From positions 1,922,001 to 1,986,000 of the forward strand of contig NZ_CP085242.1 in the NCBI RefSeq assembly GCF_044810985.1: 64,000 bases of DNA. Reading direction: 5' to 3'. Source of the stretch: Marinospirillum sp031581385 (GTDB lineage: Bacteria > Pseudomonadota > Gammaproteobacteria > Pseudomonadales > Halomonadaceae). Shown piece after piece: positions 48,018 through 56,868 of the stretch (positions are counted from its first letter, which is position 1; the number at the start of each line of letters is the position of its first letter). The notes beneath the pieces were generated by a model that was given only the letters and a program-made list of their open reading frames with translations, was not told the DNA's origin and made no database searches. The position numbers and the translations under genes are program-made.

Positions 48018-49217
48018 GTGCAATTTGTCGATGAAGCAAGAATAACCGTAGTTGCCGGCAAGGGCGGCAATGGCTGCATGAGCTTTCGCCGCGAAAAATA
48101 CGTCCCCCGTGGCGGGCCGGATGGCGGCGACGGGGGTGATGGCGGCAATGTTTATCTGGTCGGTGATGACAGCCTCAACACCCTGATTGATTTTCGCTTT
48201 CAAAAGCGTTATCAGGCCAGCAATGGTGAACCCGGTCGCGGCAAGCAGTGTTCCGGCAAGGCTGCGGATGATCTGCTGGTCAAGGTTCCGGTCGGCACTT
48301 CCGTGGTCGATGAGGAAACTCTGGAAGTCATCGGTGATGTCACTGCAGTGGGCCAGCAGTTGCTTGTCGCTGCGGCCGGTCGCAAAGGCCTGGGCAATAT
48401 TCACTTCAAGTCCTCCACCAACCGCGCACCCCGCCAGACTACCAAGGGCACTGAAGGCGAAGAAAGACGCCTCAACCTGGAATTGAAGGTTATGGCTGAT
48501 GTCGGCCTGCTGGGTCTGCCCAATGCCGGTAAATCGACTCTGATTCGTTCCGTTTCCGCCGCTAAACCCAAGGTCGCCAACTATCCCTTCACCACTCTGG
48601 TTCCCAACCTGGGCGTGGTGAAAGTCGGTCACCATCAACATTTTGTCATGGCCGATATTCCCGGTTTGATTCAGGGCGCTTCAGAAGGTACGGGGCTGGG
48701 CTTCAAATTTCTACGCCACCTGACCCGCTGCCGACTCTTGTTGCACGTGGTGGATATCGCGCCCGTGGATAACAGTGATCCGGTTGAAAATGTCCGCACC
48801 ATCATCCGCGAGCTGAAAACCTACAGCAACACCTTGGCTGAACGCCCCCGCTGGCTGGTTCTGAACAAGCTGGACATGATCCATGAGGAAGAAGCAGAAG
48901 AGGCCTGTGAGAAAATCGTCAGTGAACTGAACTGGCAGGGGCCGGTCTTTCGTATCTCCGCCATCAGCAACCAGGGCACGGAAAGACTCAGTCAGGCCAT
49001 CATGACCTGGCTTCTTGAGCGCCGTGCCGAAGAAGCCGAAAACCCCGATGCTTCTGAAGCCGAGGCCCAGATGCGTGAGCGCATGGAAGCCGAAGCCGTG
49101 GCACGTGTTGAAGCCTGGCTCAACCGCCGCCATAAGCGCAAGGCCGCCGAAGAAGACGAAGATGATGACGACTTCGACGATGATGATTTTGATGTCGATG
49201 TTGAATACGCCCGCTGA
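48018..49217 (+). CDS. obgE: GTPase ObgE/CgtA
   Basis: A 399-residue ribosome-associated GTPase for 50S assembly and stress response. The glycine-rich Obg domain (1-158, VVAGKGGNGCMSFRREK) precedes the G domain with G1 GLPNAGKST, G3 DIPGLI and G4 LNKLD. The C-terminus is very acidic (Asp/Glu run near 380-395), as in many Obg proteins. GTG 48018 is preferred because AGGAG is eight bases away; GTG 48012 is only two bases from it. Confidence 0.96.
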   Translation: MQFVDEARITVVAGKGGNGCMSFRREKYVPRGGPDGGDGGDGGNVYLVGDDSLNTLIDFRFQKRYQASNGEPGRGKQCSGKAADDLLVKVPVGTSVVDEETLEVIGDVTAVGQQLLVAAAGRKGLGNIHFKSSTNRAPRQTTKGTEGEERRLNLELKVMADVGLLGLPNAGKSTLIRSVSAAKPKVANYPFTTLVPNLGVVKVGHHQHFVMADIPGLIQGASEGTGLGFKFLRHLTRCRLLLHVVDIAPVDNSDPVENVRTIIRELKTYSNTLAERPRWLVLNKLDMIHEEEAEEACEKIVSELNWQGPVFRISAISNQGTERLSQAIMTWLLERRAEEAENPDASEAEAQMRERMEAEAVARVEAWLNRRHKRKAAEEDEDDDDFDDDDFDVDVEYAR

Positions 49218-49231
49218 AGGAACACCCTTGC

Positions 49232-50365
49232 ATGAGCCCAGCCAGCAGTGAACGCCAACGCCTGACCCGTAACCGCCGTGTGGTGGTGAAAATCGGCAGC
49301 GCACTTCTGACCAATGACGGTCGGGGGCTGGATGTGGCTGCCATTCAAGGCTGGGTGGAACAACTTGCCGAGCTGAAACGTGAAGGCAAGGAAATTCTGC
49401 TGGTCACTTCCGGTTCGGTGGCTGAGGGCATGGTGCGTCTGGGCTGGAAAAAGCGTCCAGGCTCCATTCATGAACTCCAGGCCGCGGCCGCCGTGGGCCA
49501 GATGGGCTTGATTCAAACCTGGGAATCCGCGTTTAAAAGCCAGGGTCTGAATTCCGCCCAGATACTGCTGACCCATGATGACCTGTCCAACCGCAAACGC
49601 TACCTGAATGCCCGCAGCGCACTGCAAACCCTTCTGGACCTGGATGTTGTGCCCATCATCAATGAAAACGACACTGTGGTCACCGACGAAATCCGCTTCG
49701 GTGACAATGACACCCTCGGCGCTCTGGTCACCAACCTGCTGGAAGCCGAAACCCTGATTCTGCTGACCGACCAGCCCGGCCTTTATGATGCTGACCCGCG
49801 CAAAAACCCCGCAGCGCAACTGATCCCTGAAGGCCGCGCCCAGGACCCTGCCCTGCTGGCCGTGGCCGGTGATGGTGGCGCTCTGGGTCGTGGCGGCATG
49901 TTCACCAAAGTCAGCGCCGCGCGTCTGGCCGCACGTTCCGGTGCTCGCACCGTGATCCTGGGTGGTCGCACCGAAAATGCCCTGAGCCGCCTCTTTGCCG
50001 GTGAAGAACTGGGCACCCTCTTATTGCCCGATGACGAACCCATCACCGCCCGCAAACGCTGGCTGGCCGGACACCTGCAGGAAAAAGGCGTTCTGGTACT
50101 GGATGCCGGAGCCATCAAAGCCCTGCAACAAGGCGGCAAAAGCCTGCTGCCCGTGGGCGTCAAGGAAGTACGCGGCCACTTCATGCGCGGTGAGCTGGTG
50201 GTCTGTGTGGATGAAAACGAACGCGCCCTGGCCAAAGGTCTGGTCAACTACTCAGCGGAAGAAGCCCGCATCCTCGCCGGACAACCCAGTGGACGCATCG
50301 AAGAACTCCTGGGCTACATCGAAACCCCGGAGCTGATTCACCGCGACAACCTGGTGGTGGTGTGA
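49232..50365 (+). CDS. proB: Glutamate 5-kinase
   Basis: A 377-residue enzyme for the first step of proline synthesis. The amino-acid-kinase domain (about 1-260) shows VVVKIGSALLT, LVTSGSVAEGM, INENDTV and GRGGMFTKVSAA, and a C-terminal PUA domain covers about 285-370 (KGVLVLDAGAIKALQ). It follows obgE by 14 bases and its stop overlaps the next ATG (TGATG), so it belongs to this operon. Confidence 0.96.
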   Translation: MSPASSERQRLTRNRRVVVKIGSALLTNDGRGLDVAAIQGWVEQLAELKREGKEILLVTSGSVAEGMVRLGWKKRPGSIHELQAAAAVGQMGLIQTWESAFKSQGLNSAQILLTHDDLSNRKRYLNARSALQTLLDLDVVPIINENDTVVTDEIRFGDNDTLGALVTNLLEAETLILLTDQPGLYDADPRKNPAAQLIPEGRAQDPALLAVAGDGGALGRGGMFTKVSAARLAARSGARTVILGGRTENALSRLFAGEELGTLLLPDDEPITARKRWLAGHLQEKGVLVLDAGAIKALQQGGKSLLPVGVKEVRGHFMRGELVVCVDENERALAKGLVNYSAEEARILAGQPSGRIEELLGYIETPELIHRDNLVVV

Positions 50366-50595
50366 TGAACAATACCCAACCCAACAACCCTTTGCACGGC
50401 ATTACCCTGGAGCAGCTGGTTACTGAATTGCAGCAGCACTACGGCTGGGATGGGTTGGCTGCGCGCATCAACATCAACTGCTTTAAAAGTGACCCTTCCA
50501 TCAAATCCAGCCTGAAGTTCCTGCGCCGCACCCCTTGGGCAAGAGAACAGGTGGAACAGCTCTATATTCGTTTTATCAGCCAACATCGGGCCTGA
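50365..50595 (+). CDS. VF530-family (DUF2132) small protein
   Basis: A 76-residue protein matching the VF530/DUF2132 family along its length (PLHGITLEQLVTELQQHYGW, RININCFKSDPSIKSSLKFLR, TPWAREQVEQLY). The family has a compact DNA-binding-like fold from structural genomics but no proven role. It overlaps the proB stop by one base, so it is translated with it. Confidence 0.88.
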   Translation: MNNTQPNNPLHGITLEQLVTELQQHYGWDGLAARININCFKSDPSIKSSLKFLRRTPWAREQVEQLYIRFISQHRA

Positions 50596-50707
50596 TTCTA
50601 CTCAAGCTCATGTTCACTGGTGATATGGGGCAGGCTGCTCTAGACTGGAAGATATTATCCAGAAATCAGACAACCACATTCAGGGTAACGTCAGTCTTTG
50701 AGAGGCA

Positions 50708-50950
50708 ATGATGCAGGCGATAGAGTTTGAAACTGATATCAAAGAAGGTATTGTCAGGATACCCGCTGAATATCAACACCTTAAAAATGCTCATGCAAAA
50801 ATTGTTGTGCTGTTTGAAACAACTCAAGTACACGAGAAAGTAGCCAGCCACCCAGCAGGCAAGGCAGTCGACTTTTCTTGTGTTGAGGCTCCCTCAATGA
50901 CGCCTGAAGATGGCGTGGACTTCCAGAGGAAGCTGCGGGATGAATGGTAA
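50708..50950 (+). CDS. VapB-like antitoxin
   Basis: An 80-residue protein of the short antitoxin group (MMQAIEFETDIKEGIVRIP, then HAKIVVLFE, ending FQRKLRDEW). It probably forms a beta-rich DNA-binding N-terminus and a toxin-binding C-terminus. ATG 50708 and ATG 50711 are both possible behind GAGAGG; 50711 has the better spacing. The C-terminal codons overlap the PIN toxin gene, the usual arrangement. Confidence 0.78.
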   Translation: MMQAIEFETDIKEGIVRIPAEYQHLKNAHAKIVVLFETTQVHEKVASHPAGKAVDFSCVEAPSMTPEDGVDFQRKLRDEW

Positions 50951-51314
50951 TCGCTATCTTCTGGACACCAACATTTTTATTAATGCGATTCACCAGAAAA
51001 TCAAGCTACCTATTGCACACTATGCCTTTTCTGTCATTACAGAGCTTGAACTGCTGGGTTTTCCCGGATTGAACTCTACTGACGAAGCAGTAATTAAAGC
51101 CATACTGCAGCAGCTAACCAGAATAGAGCTGAATGAGCAGATAAGAGCAGAAACCATCCAGATTCGCCGTAGCTCACTAATGAAGCTGCCTGACAGCATC
51201 ATTTCAGCCTCAGCAATTGTGACTGGAGCCACGCTGGTAACAGATGACATCAAGCTGGCCCAGAAGCATAACAGCTCTGTAATTTCGCTTGATGATCTCT
51301 TAAGCCTCTCCTGA
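50940..51314 (+). CDS. PIN-domain (VapC-like) toxin
   Basis: A 124-residue PIN-domain RNase with the acidic site YLLDTNIFIN, Glu in ITELELLG, Asp in KLPDSIISASA and Asp in LVTDDIKLA. Toxins of this type cut tRNA or rRNA. ATG 50940 overlaps the antitoxin stop by 11 bases. The pair lies between the VF530 gene and an aldehyde dehydrogenase. Confidence 0.88.
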   Translation: MNGNRYLLDTNIFINAIHQKIKLPIAHYAFSVITELELLGFPGLNSTDEAVIKAILQQLTRIELNEQIRAETIQIRRSSLMKLPDSIISASAIVTGATLVTDDIKLAQKHNSSVISLDDLLSLS

Positions 51315-51367
51315 CCAAACTTCTCATCACTTCTTTGTCCTGGGCAACCTGAAACAAGGCAGTAGCC

Positions 51368-52780
51368 ATGACCAGCACCCTGACCGACCAGCTATCCCAA
51401 CTGCAAGAGGCTTTTTCCGCTGAGCCTTTCCCTGTTCTTGCCACCCGGCTTGATCGACTTAAGCATCTGGAAAAGGCGCTCAAGGCTCATTACCCGAATC
51501 TGCTGGATGCGATGAGTGAGGATTTTGGCGGGCGTTCGCGTCAGGAATCCTTGCTGGCGGATGTGATGCCGATCATTTCAGAAATTGCTTTCGTGCGCCG
51601 TCGTTTAAAGCGCTGGATGAAGCCGAATAAGCGCAGGGTCGATTGGCTGTATCAACCGGCCAGGGCCCGGGTGATTTATCAGCCGTTGGGGGTGGTGGGT
51701 ATTATGGTGCCCTGGAATTATCCGCTGCAGTTGGCCCTGTCTCCGCTGATCTCTGCGTTGGCTGCCGGCAACCGGGTGTTTCTCAAGCTTTCGGAATGGA
51801 CACCCATGACCAATGAGGCATTGATCACCTGCCTGCAGGAGGCGTTTTCGGCGGATGAAGTGCAAGTCGCCACAGGTGAAAAGGAAGTCAGTCAGGCTTT
51901 TTCCAGCCTGCCTTTTGATCACCTTTTATTTACCGGCTCCACTGCGGTGGGCAAGCATATCCAGCGCGCAGCAGCTGAAAACCTGACCCCGGTTACGCTG
52001 GAGCTGGGTGGTAAATCCCCGGCTCTGCTGGATCAGGATATATCTCTGGAAAAGGCTCTTGATCCCCTGCTGTTCGGCAAAACCCTCAATGCCGGGCAGA
52101 CCTGCATCGCCCCGGATTATCTGCTTTGCCCTCAAGAACGGCTGGAAGAAGTGATTGCTTACCTGACCCGACGTTTTGCTGAGTTTTATCCACACCTGAA
52201 GGACAACCCGGATTACACCTCACTGATTAACAGTCAGCACAAGAAGCGCCTGCTGGGTTTACTGGCAGAAGTCAAAGAGCAGGGCTGCCAAGTTTTGGAA
52301 CTCAATCCGGCTGATGAAGATCTGAGCGCCAGCAACAAACTGGCTCTGACGCTTTTGATCAATCCGAAACCTCTGGCTCAGGTGATGCAGGAAGAAATTT
52401 TCGGGCCTCTTTTGCCCATTATCACTTATCGCGATTTTGAAGAAGCCATCCAGTTTATCCGCCAGCGTCCTCGTCCCTTGGCACTTTATTATCTGGGCAC
52501 GAATCCGCAGTATCAGCAAGAACTGGAATATCAAACCCACAGCGGCGGTCTGGCAATCAATGAAACCCTGCTGCAGGTTGCCCAGCATGATCTGCCTTTT
52601 GGGGGTGTGGGGGCTTCCGGTATGGGGCAATATCATGGCCGTGAAGGCTTTCTGACTTTTTCCAAGGCCAAGGGGGGTGTTTCAACGCCGCCTGTTCAAT
52701 TCCGCCCGCCTGATCTACCCACCCTATGGACGCTGGATTCATCGCCTGCTGGAACGCTGGTTTATGCGCTGAAGCCGTGA
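51368..52780 (+). CDS. Aldehyde dehydrogenase, coniferyl-type
   Basis: A 470-residue NAD(P)-dependent class 3-like aldehyde dehydrogenase. It shows VVGIMVPWNYPLQLALSPLI, FTGSTAVGKHI, catalytic Glu in LELGGKSPAL and nucleophile Cys in NAGQTCIAPDY. The sequence is close to bacterial coniferyl aldehyde dehydrogenases (CalB), but these accept many medium-chain and aromatic aldehydes. It stands alone before rpsT. Confidence 0.85.
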   Translation: MTSTLTDQLSQLQEAFSAEPFPVLATRLDRLKHLEKALKAHYPNLLDAMSEDFGGRSRQESLLADVMPIISEIAFVRRRLKRWMKPNKRRVDWLYQPARARVIYQPLGVVGIMVPWNYPLQLALSPLISALAAGNRVFLKLSEWTPMTNEALITCLQEAFSADEVQVATGEKEVSQAFSSLPFDHLLFTGSTAVGKHIQRAAAENLTPVTLELGGKSPALLDQDISLEKALDPLLFGKTLNAGQTCIAPDYLLCPQERLEEVIAYLTRRFAEFYPHLKDNPDYTSLINSQHKKRLLGLLAEVKEQGCQVLELNPADEDLSASNKLALTLLINPKPLAQVMQEEIFGPLLPIITYRDFEEAIQFIRQRPRPLALYYLGTNPQYQQELEYQTHSGGLAINETLLQVAQHDLPFGGVGASGMGQYHGREGFLTFSKAKGGVSTPPVQFRPPDLPTLWTLDSSPAGTLVYALKP

Positions 52781-52876
52781 TAAAATTCGCCTCCCCCTGA
52801 GGGGATTCCAGCTGATTATCAGTTTACGAATTGAAATCAGTATCTTACGATCTTTGCAAGACTCCAAGGAGTTATC

Positions 52877-53146
52877 GTGGCTAACATCAAATCTGCCAAA
52901 AAACGCGCCATTCAATCTGAAAAGCGTCGTCTGCACAACGCCAGCATGCGTTCCACCACTCGCACCAGCATCAAGAAAGTTTTGAAAGCTGTGAAAGCCG
53001 GTGACTGGGATCAGGCGATGACTGATTTCCGCGCAGCGCAAAAAGTTATTGACCGTGTTGCTGACAAGGGCGTTTACACCAAAAACTGGGCTGCTCGCAC
53101 CAAGAGCCGTCTGAATGCCCGCGTTAAGGCACTGAAAGTTTCCTGA
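52877..53146 (+). CDS. rpsT: 30S ribosomal protein S20
   Basis: An 89-residue basic helical protein of the small subunit (MANIKSAKKRAIQSEKRRLH, KAARTKSRLNARVKAL-like end). It starts with GTG 52877, preceded by AAGGAG. A terminator follows, so it is monocistronic. S20 represses its own translation in enteric bacteria, and the GTG start fits that. Confidence 0.98.
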   Translation: MANIKSAKKRAIQSEKRRLHNASMRSTTRTSIKKVLKAVKAGDWDQAMTDFRAAQKVIDRVADKGVYTKNWAARTKSRLNARVKALKVS

Positions 53147-53175
53147 TCCGGTTTTATTGACCGACCAGGCACATA

Positions 53176-53201
53176 AAAGCCGGCTTAATGCCGGTTTTTT
53201 T
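53176..53201 (+). terminator. Terminator after rpsT
   Basis: GCCGGC-TTAAT-GCCGGT followed by seven T, 30 bases after the rpsT stop. Confidence 0.88.
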
Positions 53202-53236
53202 GTGGGCATCCATCCGGTAACCTGAGTTCTTTGGCC

Positions 53237-54820
53237 ATGAGCACATCTGACAGCGCAAAACAAACACAAGAACCGGCCCCGAAACAACGTGGAATTCTGG
53301 GTTCTGGCCTGGTGGTCAGCGCCATGACGTTTCTGTCGCGCATTCTCGGTCTGGCCAGGGATATTGTCATTGCCACCCTGATCGGGGCCGGGGGTGCTGC
53401 GGATGCCTTTTTTGTTGCCTTTAAAATCCCCAATTTTCTGCGCCGTTTGTTTGCTGAAGGAGCTTTCAACCAGGCCTTTATTCCGGTACTTGCCGAATAC
53501 GCCGAGAACAAAAGCCGGGCTGAAGTCAAACGCCTGAACAATGCAGTGGCCGGTTGTCTTGGCTTGTCACTGGTGGGCTTGAGCAGTCTGGCCGTTCTCG
53601 CTGCACCTCTGCTGGTCTGGGTGTTTGCACCGGGTTTTGCCAACGATCCGGAAAAGCAGGCTGTGACCGTAGACCTGCTGAGAATCACTTTCCCCTATTT
53701 ATTGCTGATTTCCCTGACCGCTTTTGCCGGTAGTATTCTTAATACCTACAACCGCTTTGCCATTCCCGCCTTCACCCCGGTTTTACTGAATGTCAGTCTG
53801 ATTGCCAGTGCTGTTTTTCTGAGCAGCTGGGCCGGATCTTCTGCTGAAGCTCTGGCCTGGGGGGTATTGATTGCCGGGATTGTACAACTGGCTTTTCAGC
53901 TGCCGTTTCTGGCTCGCGAAGGCCTGTTGCCTGTGCCTATTCCCGACTGGAAACACTCAGGTGTGCGGCGGATATTAAAACTCATGGCTCCAGCCTTGTT
54001 TGGGGTTTCCGTCAGCCAGATCAATCTCTTACTGGATACCCTGCTGGCTTCTTTCCTCACGGATGGCAGTGTGGGCTGGCTGTATTATGCCGATCGTCTG
54101 GTGGAGCTGCCGCTGGGTGTGTTTGGTATTGCCATCGCCACGGTGATTCTGCCTACACTTTCGCGCCAGCATGCCACGGCGGATAAGGAAAAATTCTCCC
54201 AGTTGTTGGACTGGGCGGTGCGTATGGTGCTGCTGATTGGCCTGCCTGCGGCACTGGCTCTGGTACTGCTCGCTGAACCCTTGTTAATTACTCTCTTCCA
54301 GTATGGAGCCATGACCGCAGTGGATGTGGAAATGTCTGCTCTGGCATTACGGGCCTATGCTCTGGGCCTGCTGGCTTTTATGCTGATCAAGGTATTGGCT
54401 CCCGGCTATTTTGCCCGCCAGAATACCCGCACCCCGGTGACCATCGCTATCAAGGCCATGACCGCCAATATGGTGTTCAATCTGATTTTGATCGTGCCTC
54501 TGGCCCATGCCGGTCTGGCTCTGGCCACGGCGGCTTCGGCCTTTTTAAATGCCGGTTTACTGGCCCGAGGCCTGCGCAAGGAAGGTGTTCTGCACTGGAT
54601 GTCCGGCTGGGGGCGCTTTGCTCTGCAAATCAGTTTTGCCCTGGTGCTGATGGTGGGTTTGCTGATCTGGTTCAGCCCTGCAACCTCGATCTGGCTGGAA
54701 TGGAGTATTACCGAGCGAATACTGCGCCTGGCTCTGCTGGTCATTCTGGGTGGAGGGCTTTATGGCCTGGCCCTGCTGGTTGCCGGTGTTCGCCCCAGGC
54801 AGCTTAAACCCACCTCGTAA
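53237..54820 (+). CDS. murJ: Lipid II flippase MurJ
   Basis: A 527-residue MOP-superfamily membrane protein with about 14 helices that moves lipid II across the inner membrane. It shows SAMTFLSRILGLARD, FKIPNFLRRLFAEGAFNQAF, LYYADRLVELPLGVFGIAI and KVLAPGYFARQNTRTPV. ATG 53237 is chosen (MSTSDSAKQTQEP); a TTG six bases earlier is also open. It follows rpsT behind a terminator. Confidence 0.96.
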   Translation: MSTSDSAKQTQEPAPKQRGILGSGLVVSAMTFLSRILGLARDIVIATLIGAGGAADAFFVAFKIPNFLRRLFAEGAFNQAFIPVLAEYAENKSRAEVKRLNNAVAGCLGLSLVGLSSLAVLAAPLLVWVFAPGFANDPEKQAVTVDLLRITFPYLLLISLTAFAGSILNTYNRFAIPAFTPVLLNVSLIASAVFLSSWAGSSAEALAWGVLIAGIVQLAFQLPFLAREGLLPVPIPDWKHSGVRRILKLMAPALFGVSVSQINLLLDTLLASFLTDGSVGWLYYADRLVELPLGVFGIAIATVILPTLSRQHATADKEKFSQLLDWAVRMVLLIGLPAALALVLLAEPLLITLFQYGAMTAVDVEMSALALRAYALGLLAFMLIKVLAPGYFARQNTRTPVTIAIKAMTANMVFNLILIVPLAHAGLALATAASAFLNAGLLARGLRKEGVLHWMSGWGRFALQISFALVLMVGLLIWFSPATSIWLEWSITERILRLALLVILGGGLYGLALLVAGVRPRQLKPTS

Positions 54821-54949
54821 CCCCCGGTAAAAAACAGCTACATTATTTACTTCCTGGTTGGCCGGATCAAAAAAACCGGCCTTCGCTATCAACCCTGATG
54901 CTTGATCTTCTAACCTGAAATTTGACTTTACTTTCAGGGAGGAAGCTCT

Positions 54950-55345
54950 ATGTCACTGGAAATACCTACTCAGACCGGCTTCACGCTGATGGAGCTGCTG
55001 GTTGCTCTGATACTGACTGCCTTGCTGGCCATTACCGTAGGACAGCACCTGACTTCCAGCCTGCAGATTCGACTCCTCATCCAGCAGGAAGCAGCGGCTG
55101 CCCGAGCAGCCGAAGATCTTGCCCTGCAACTGGGCTCAGGAATCTCACCACCCGGCAGCCTGAAAGTCTCCCTGAAAAGCAGCCAGTGCTCACCTGAACA
55201 CCCCAAAGCCGATTTTGATTTCAGCCTGCTTTGTCAGACCAGCCAGAAACTTCCCGACCTGAAGACAAAACTTATAAGCCAGGAAATTGTGCTGAGTTGG
55301 CAAAGCCCGACCGGCCCAAGGGAAATACGGCGACCCACGCAATAG
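54950..55345 (+). CDS. Prepilin-like minor pseudopilin (PilV/GspI-like)
   Basis: A 131-residue protein with a class III signal QTG/FTLMELLVALILTALL: Gly-1, Phe+1 and Glu+5 are present. The C-terminal domain is short, with a Cys pair (SSQCSPEHP, LLCQTS). It should be cut by PilD and placed at the tip of a type IV pilus or type II secretion pseudopilus. GGAGG lies seven bases before ATG 54950. It starts a four-gene minor pilin operon. Confidence 0.78.
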   Translation: MSLEIPTQTGFTLMELLVALILTALLAITVGQHLTSSLQIRLLIQQEAAAARAAEDLALQLGSGISPPGSLKVSLKSSQCSPEHPKADFDFSLLCQTSQKLPDLKTKLISQEIVLSWQSPTGPREIRRPTQ

Positions 55346-55356
55346 CAGGAGGCCAT

Positions 55357-56076
55357 ATGAAAAGGAAAACTTCTGGCTTTACGCTTCTGGAGATGCTGCT
55401 GGTCAGTGCTATAGGCAGTCTCTTACTCCTGGCCGCCACCCAAATATTTGCCAGCCTGGTGCATCAACAAGCTGAAGAGTCTGTCTGGCTGCGCCTGGAA
55501 GAAAGAGCACGACTAACCGAGCTGGTTTTGAAGCAGGATCTGGCCAGTGGCTACCAACTGCTGGAAGCGGGAGCGGCCACCCATGATTACCCGGATCTCA
55601 GGGAAGCCTCCATTCAACTCAGCGATTCTCATATCCAAAAGAGAAGCTTTGCCAGCTTTCGTTCCTCTGACTGGTTGCTGATCAATCGCCAACCTCAAGG
55701 TAAAACAGCCGACTACAGTCTCTGGCACGTTGATGAGAAATCCTACGGCAGGGGTCTGGCTCACAAGATTTCCAGCCAGGATAAAGCTGAAACCCTGACC
55801 AACTCACAAACCCTGGTTGCTCAGGTTGAATTGCTGCGTTTGCGCTTCTTCAGCCCGGATTCGTCCAGCTGGATAAAAGCTGAGGATTTCAGTGATCCCT
55901 GGGAAGAAGTCACAGCCATTCAGTTTGCGGCACTGGTGGTTTCCGATCAGGCACTTGATGGCAAACAAGCCTCCCATTCAATCACCCTCTGGGGCGAAAC
56001 CCTCAACCCACCTGATGACGGGCATCTCAGAACCCTGGTGCTGGGCAGAGCCAATCTACGGGAGCCAACCCCATGA
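55357..56076 (+). CDS. Prepilin-like minor pseudopilin (PilW/GspJ-like)
   Basis: A 239-residue protein with the prepilin motif TSG/FTLLEMLLVSAIGSLLLLA (Glu+5 present) and a large globular part, as in PilW or GspJ. AGGAGG stands six bases before ATG 55357; the frame upstream is open but overlaps the previous gene. Its end overlaps the next gene (ATGA type). Confidence 0.78.
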   Translation: MKRKTSGFTLLEMLLVSAIGSLLLLAATQIFASLVHQQAEESVWLRLEERARLTELVLKQDLASGYQLLEAGAATHDYPDLREASIQLSDSHIQKRSFASFRSSDWLLINRQPQGKTADYSLWHVDEKSYGRGLAHKISSQDKAETLTNSQTLVAQVELLRLRFFSPDSSSWIKAEDFSDPWEEVTAIQFAALVVSDQALDGKQASHSITLWGETLNPPDDGHLRTLVLGRANLREPTP

Positions 56077-56297
56077 GACCTTCACGACAGCAAGGGTTTT
56101 TACTGTTGCCTCTTCTGGTTTTTGTGCTTCTGGCCATGCTGCTGATCACCCTGGCCAGCCAGGATTTAAGCCGCAGTTATCTCAACCATCAGTTTCAGCT
56201 TTATCAGAACTGCCAGACGCTGTTGAAACAACTGGACAGCAACAAAACATCGACCTGTCCTCCCTGCCCTCTGGCACAGGCGTGCTCAGATGATTAA
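56073..56297 (+). CDS. Short PilX/GspK-like pseudopilin
   Basis: A 74-residue protein with the N-terminal QQG/FLLLPLLVFVLLAMLLITLA. Glu+5 is missing (Pro instead), as is usual for tip pseudopilins of the GspK/PilX kind. The C-terminal domain is very short and carries four cysteines (NCQ, TCPPCP, QACS). It overlaps both neighbours by a few bases, which supports translation as one unit. Confidence 0.68.
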   Translation: MRPSRQQGFLLLPLLVFVLLAMLLITLASQDLSRSYLNHQFQLYQNCQTLLKQLDSNKTSTCPPCPLAQACSDD

Positions 56298-56784
56298 CCA
56301 CCAGAAAGGTATGAATCTGCTGGACATGCTGGTGGCACTGGCAATACTCACCGTGCTGATGGGAGTTGCCTTCCCCGGCTATCAATCCCTGCAGGAAAAA
56401 CAACGCCAGGCAGCTGAACTGAACCGCCTTCAAGCCATAGTGCAACTGGCTCGCACCCTGGCGACCTTGCACCAACAGGAACTCACTCTTTGCATAACCC
56501 AGAATGCCCAGAGCTGCTCCTCTTCCCGGTTGGGTGCAGACCTGTTACTGGTTGATCAAACCCTGAAACCCTTACGCCAATTTCCCGGCAACACTACGAA
56601 GATTGCTTTTCCCGATCATGACATCACCCTGCAGCCTTTGCCCCAGAGAAGCTCGGGCGGCACCCTTCTGCCTTGCTCGGGTTTTACCCAGCAGGACGCC
56701 AAGGCCGTCACCTTTTCGGTCACGGGTCGCCCCCGCATCAATGATGACCCGCCTTCATCCCTGGTTAATAGCTGCCCCCCTTGA
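56290..56784 (+). CDS. FimU/GspH-like pseudopilin
   Basis: A 164-residue protein with the prepilin motif QKG/MNLLDMLVALAILTVLMG. Residue +1 is Met and +5 is Asp rather than Glu. The rest resembles GspH/FimT/FimU, with two Cys pairs and a GRPRINDDPPSSLV tail. Asp+5 may weaken the salt bridge used in filament assembly. It is the last gene of the operon; the ribF promoter follows. Confidence 0.75.
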   Translation: MINHQKGMNLLDMLVALAILTVLMGVAFPGYQSLQEKQRQAAELNRLQAIVQLARTLATLHQQELTLCITQNAQSCSSSRLGADLLLVDQTLKPLRQFPGNTTKIAFPDHDITLQPLPQRSSGGTLLPCSGFTQQDAKAVTFSVTGRPRINDDPPSSLVNSCPP

Positions 56785-56817
56785 AGCGGGGCGCTGTTCG
56801 CTGGCCTTTCACTTCTA

Positions 56818-56823
56818 TATAAT
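56818..56823 (+). promoter_or_regulatory. -10 element for ribF
   Basis: A perfect TATAAT, 46 bases before the ribF start. No good -35 is seen at 17 bases. A CCCC...GGGG hairpin just upstream (56776-56793) may end the pseudopilin transcript. Confidence 0.45.
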
Positions 56824-56868
56824 CACGGGTTGTCCTCCACTTCTTCAATTGGTCTGGCTAGAGCCTGC

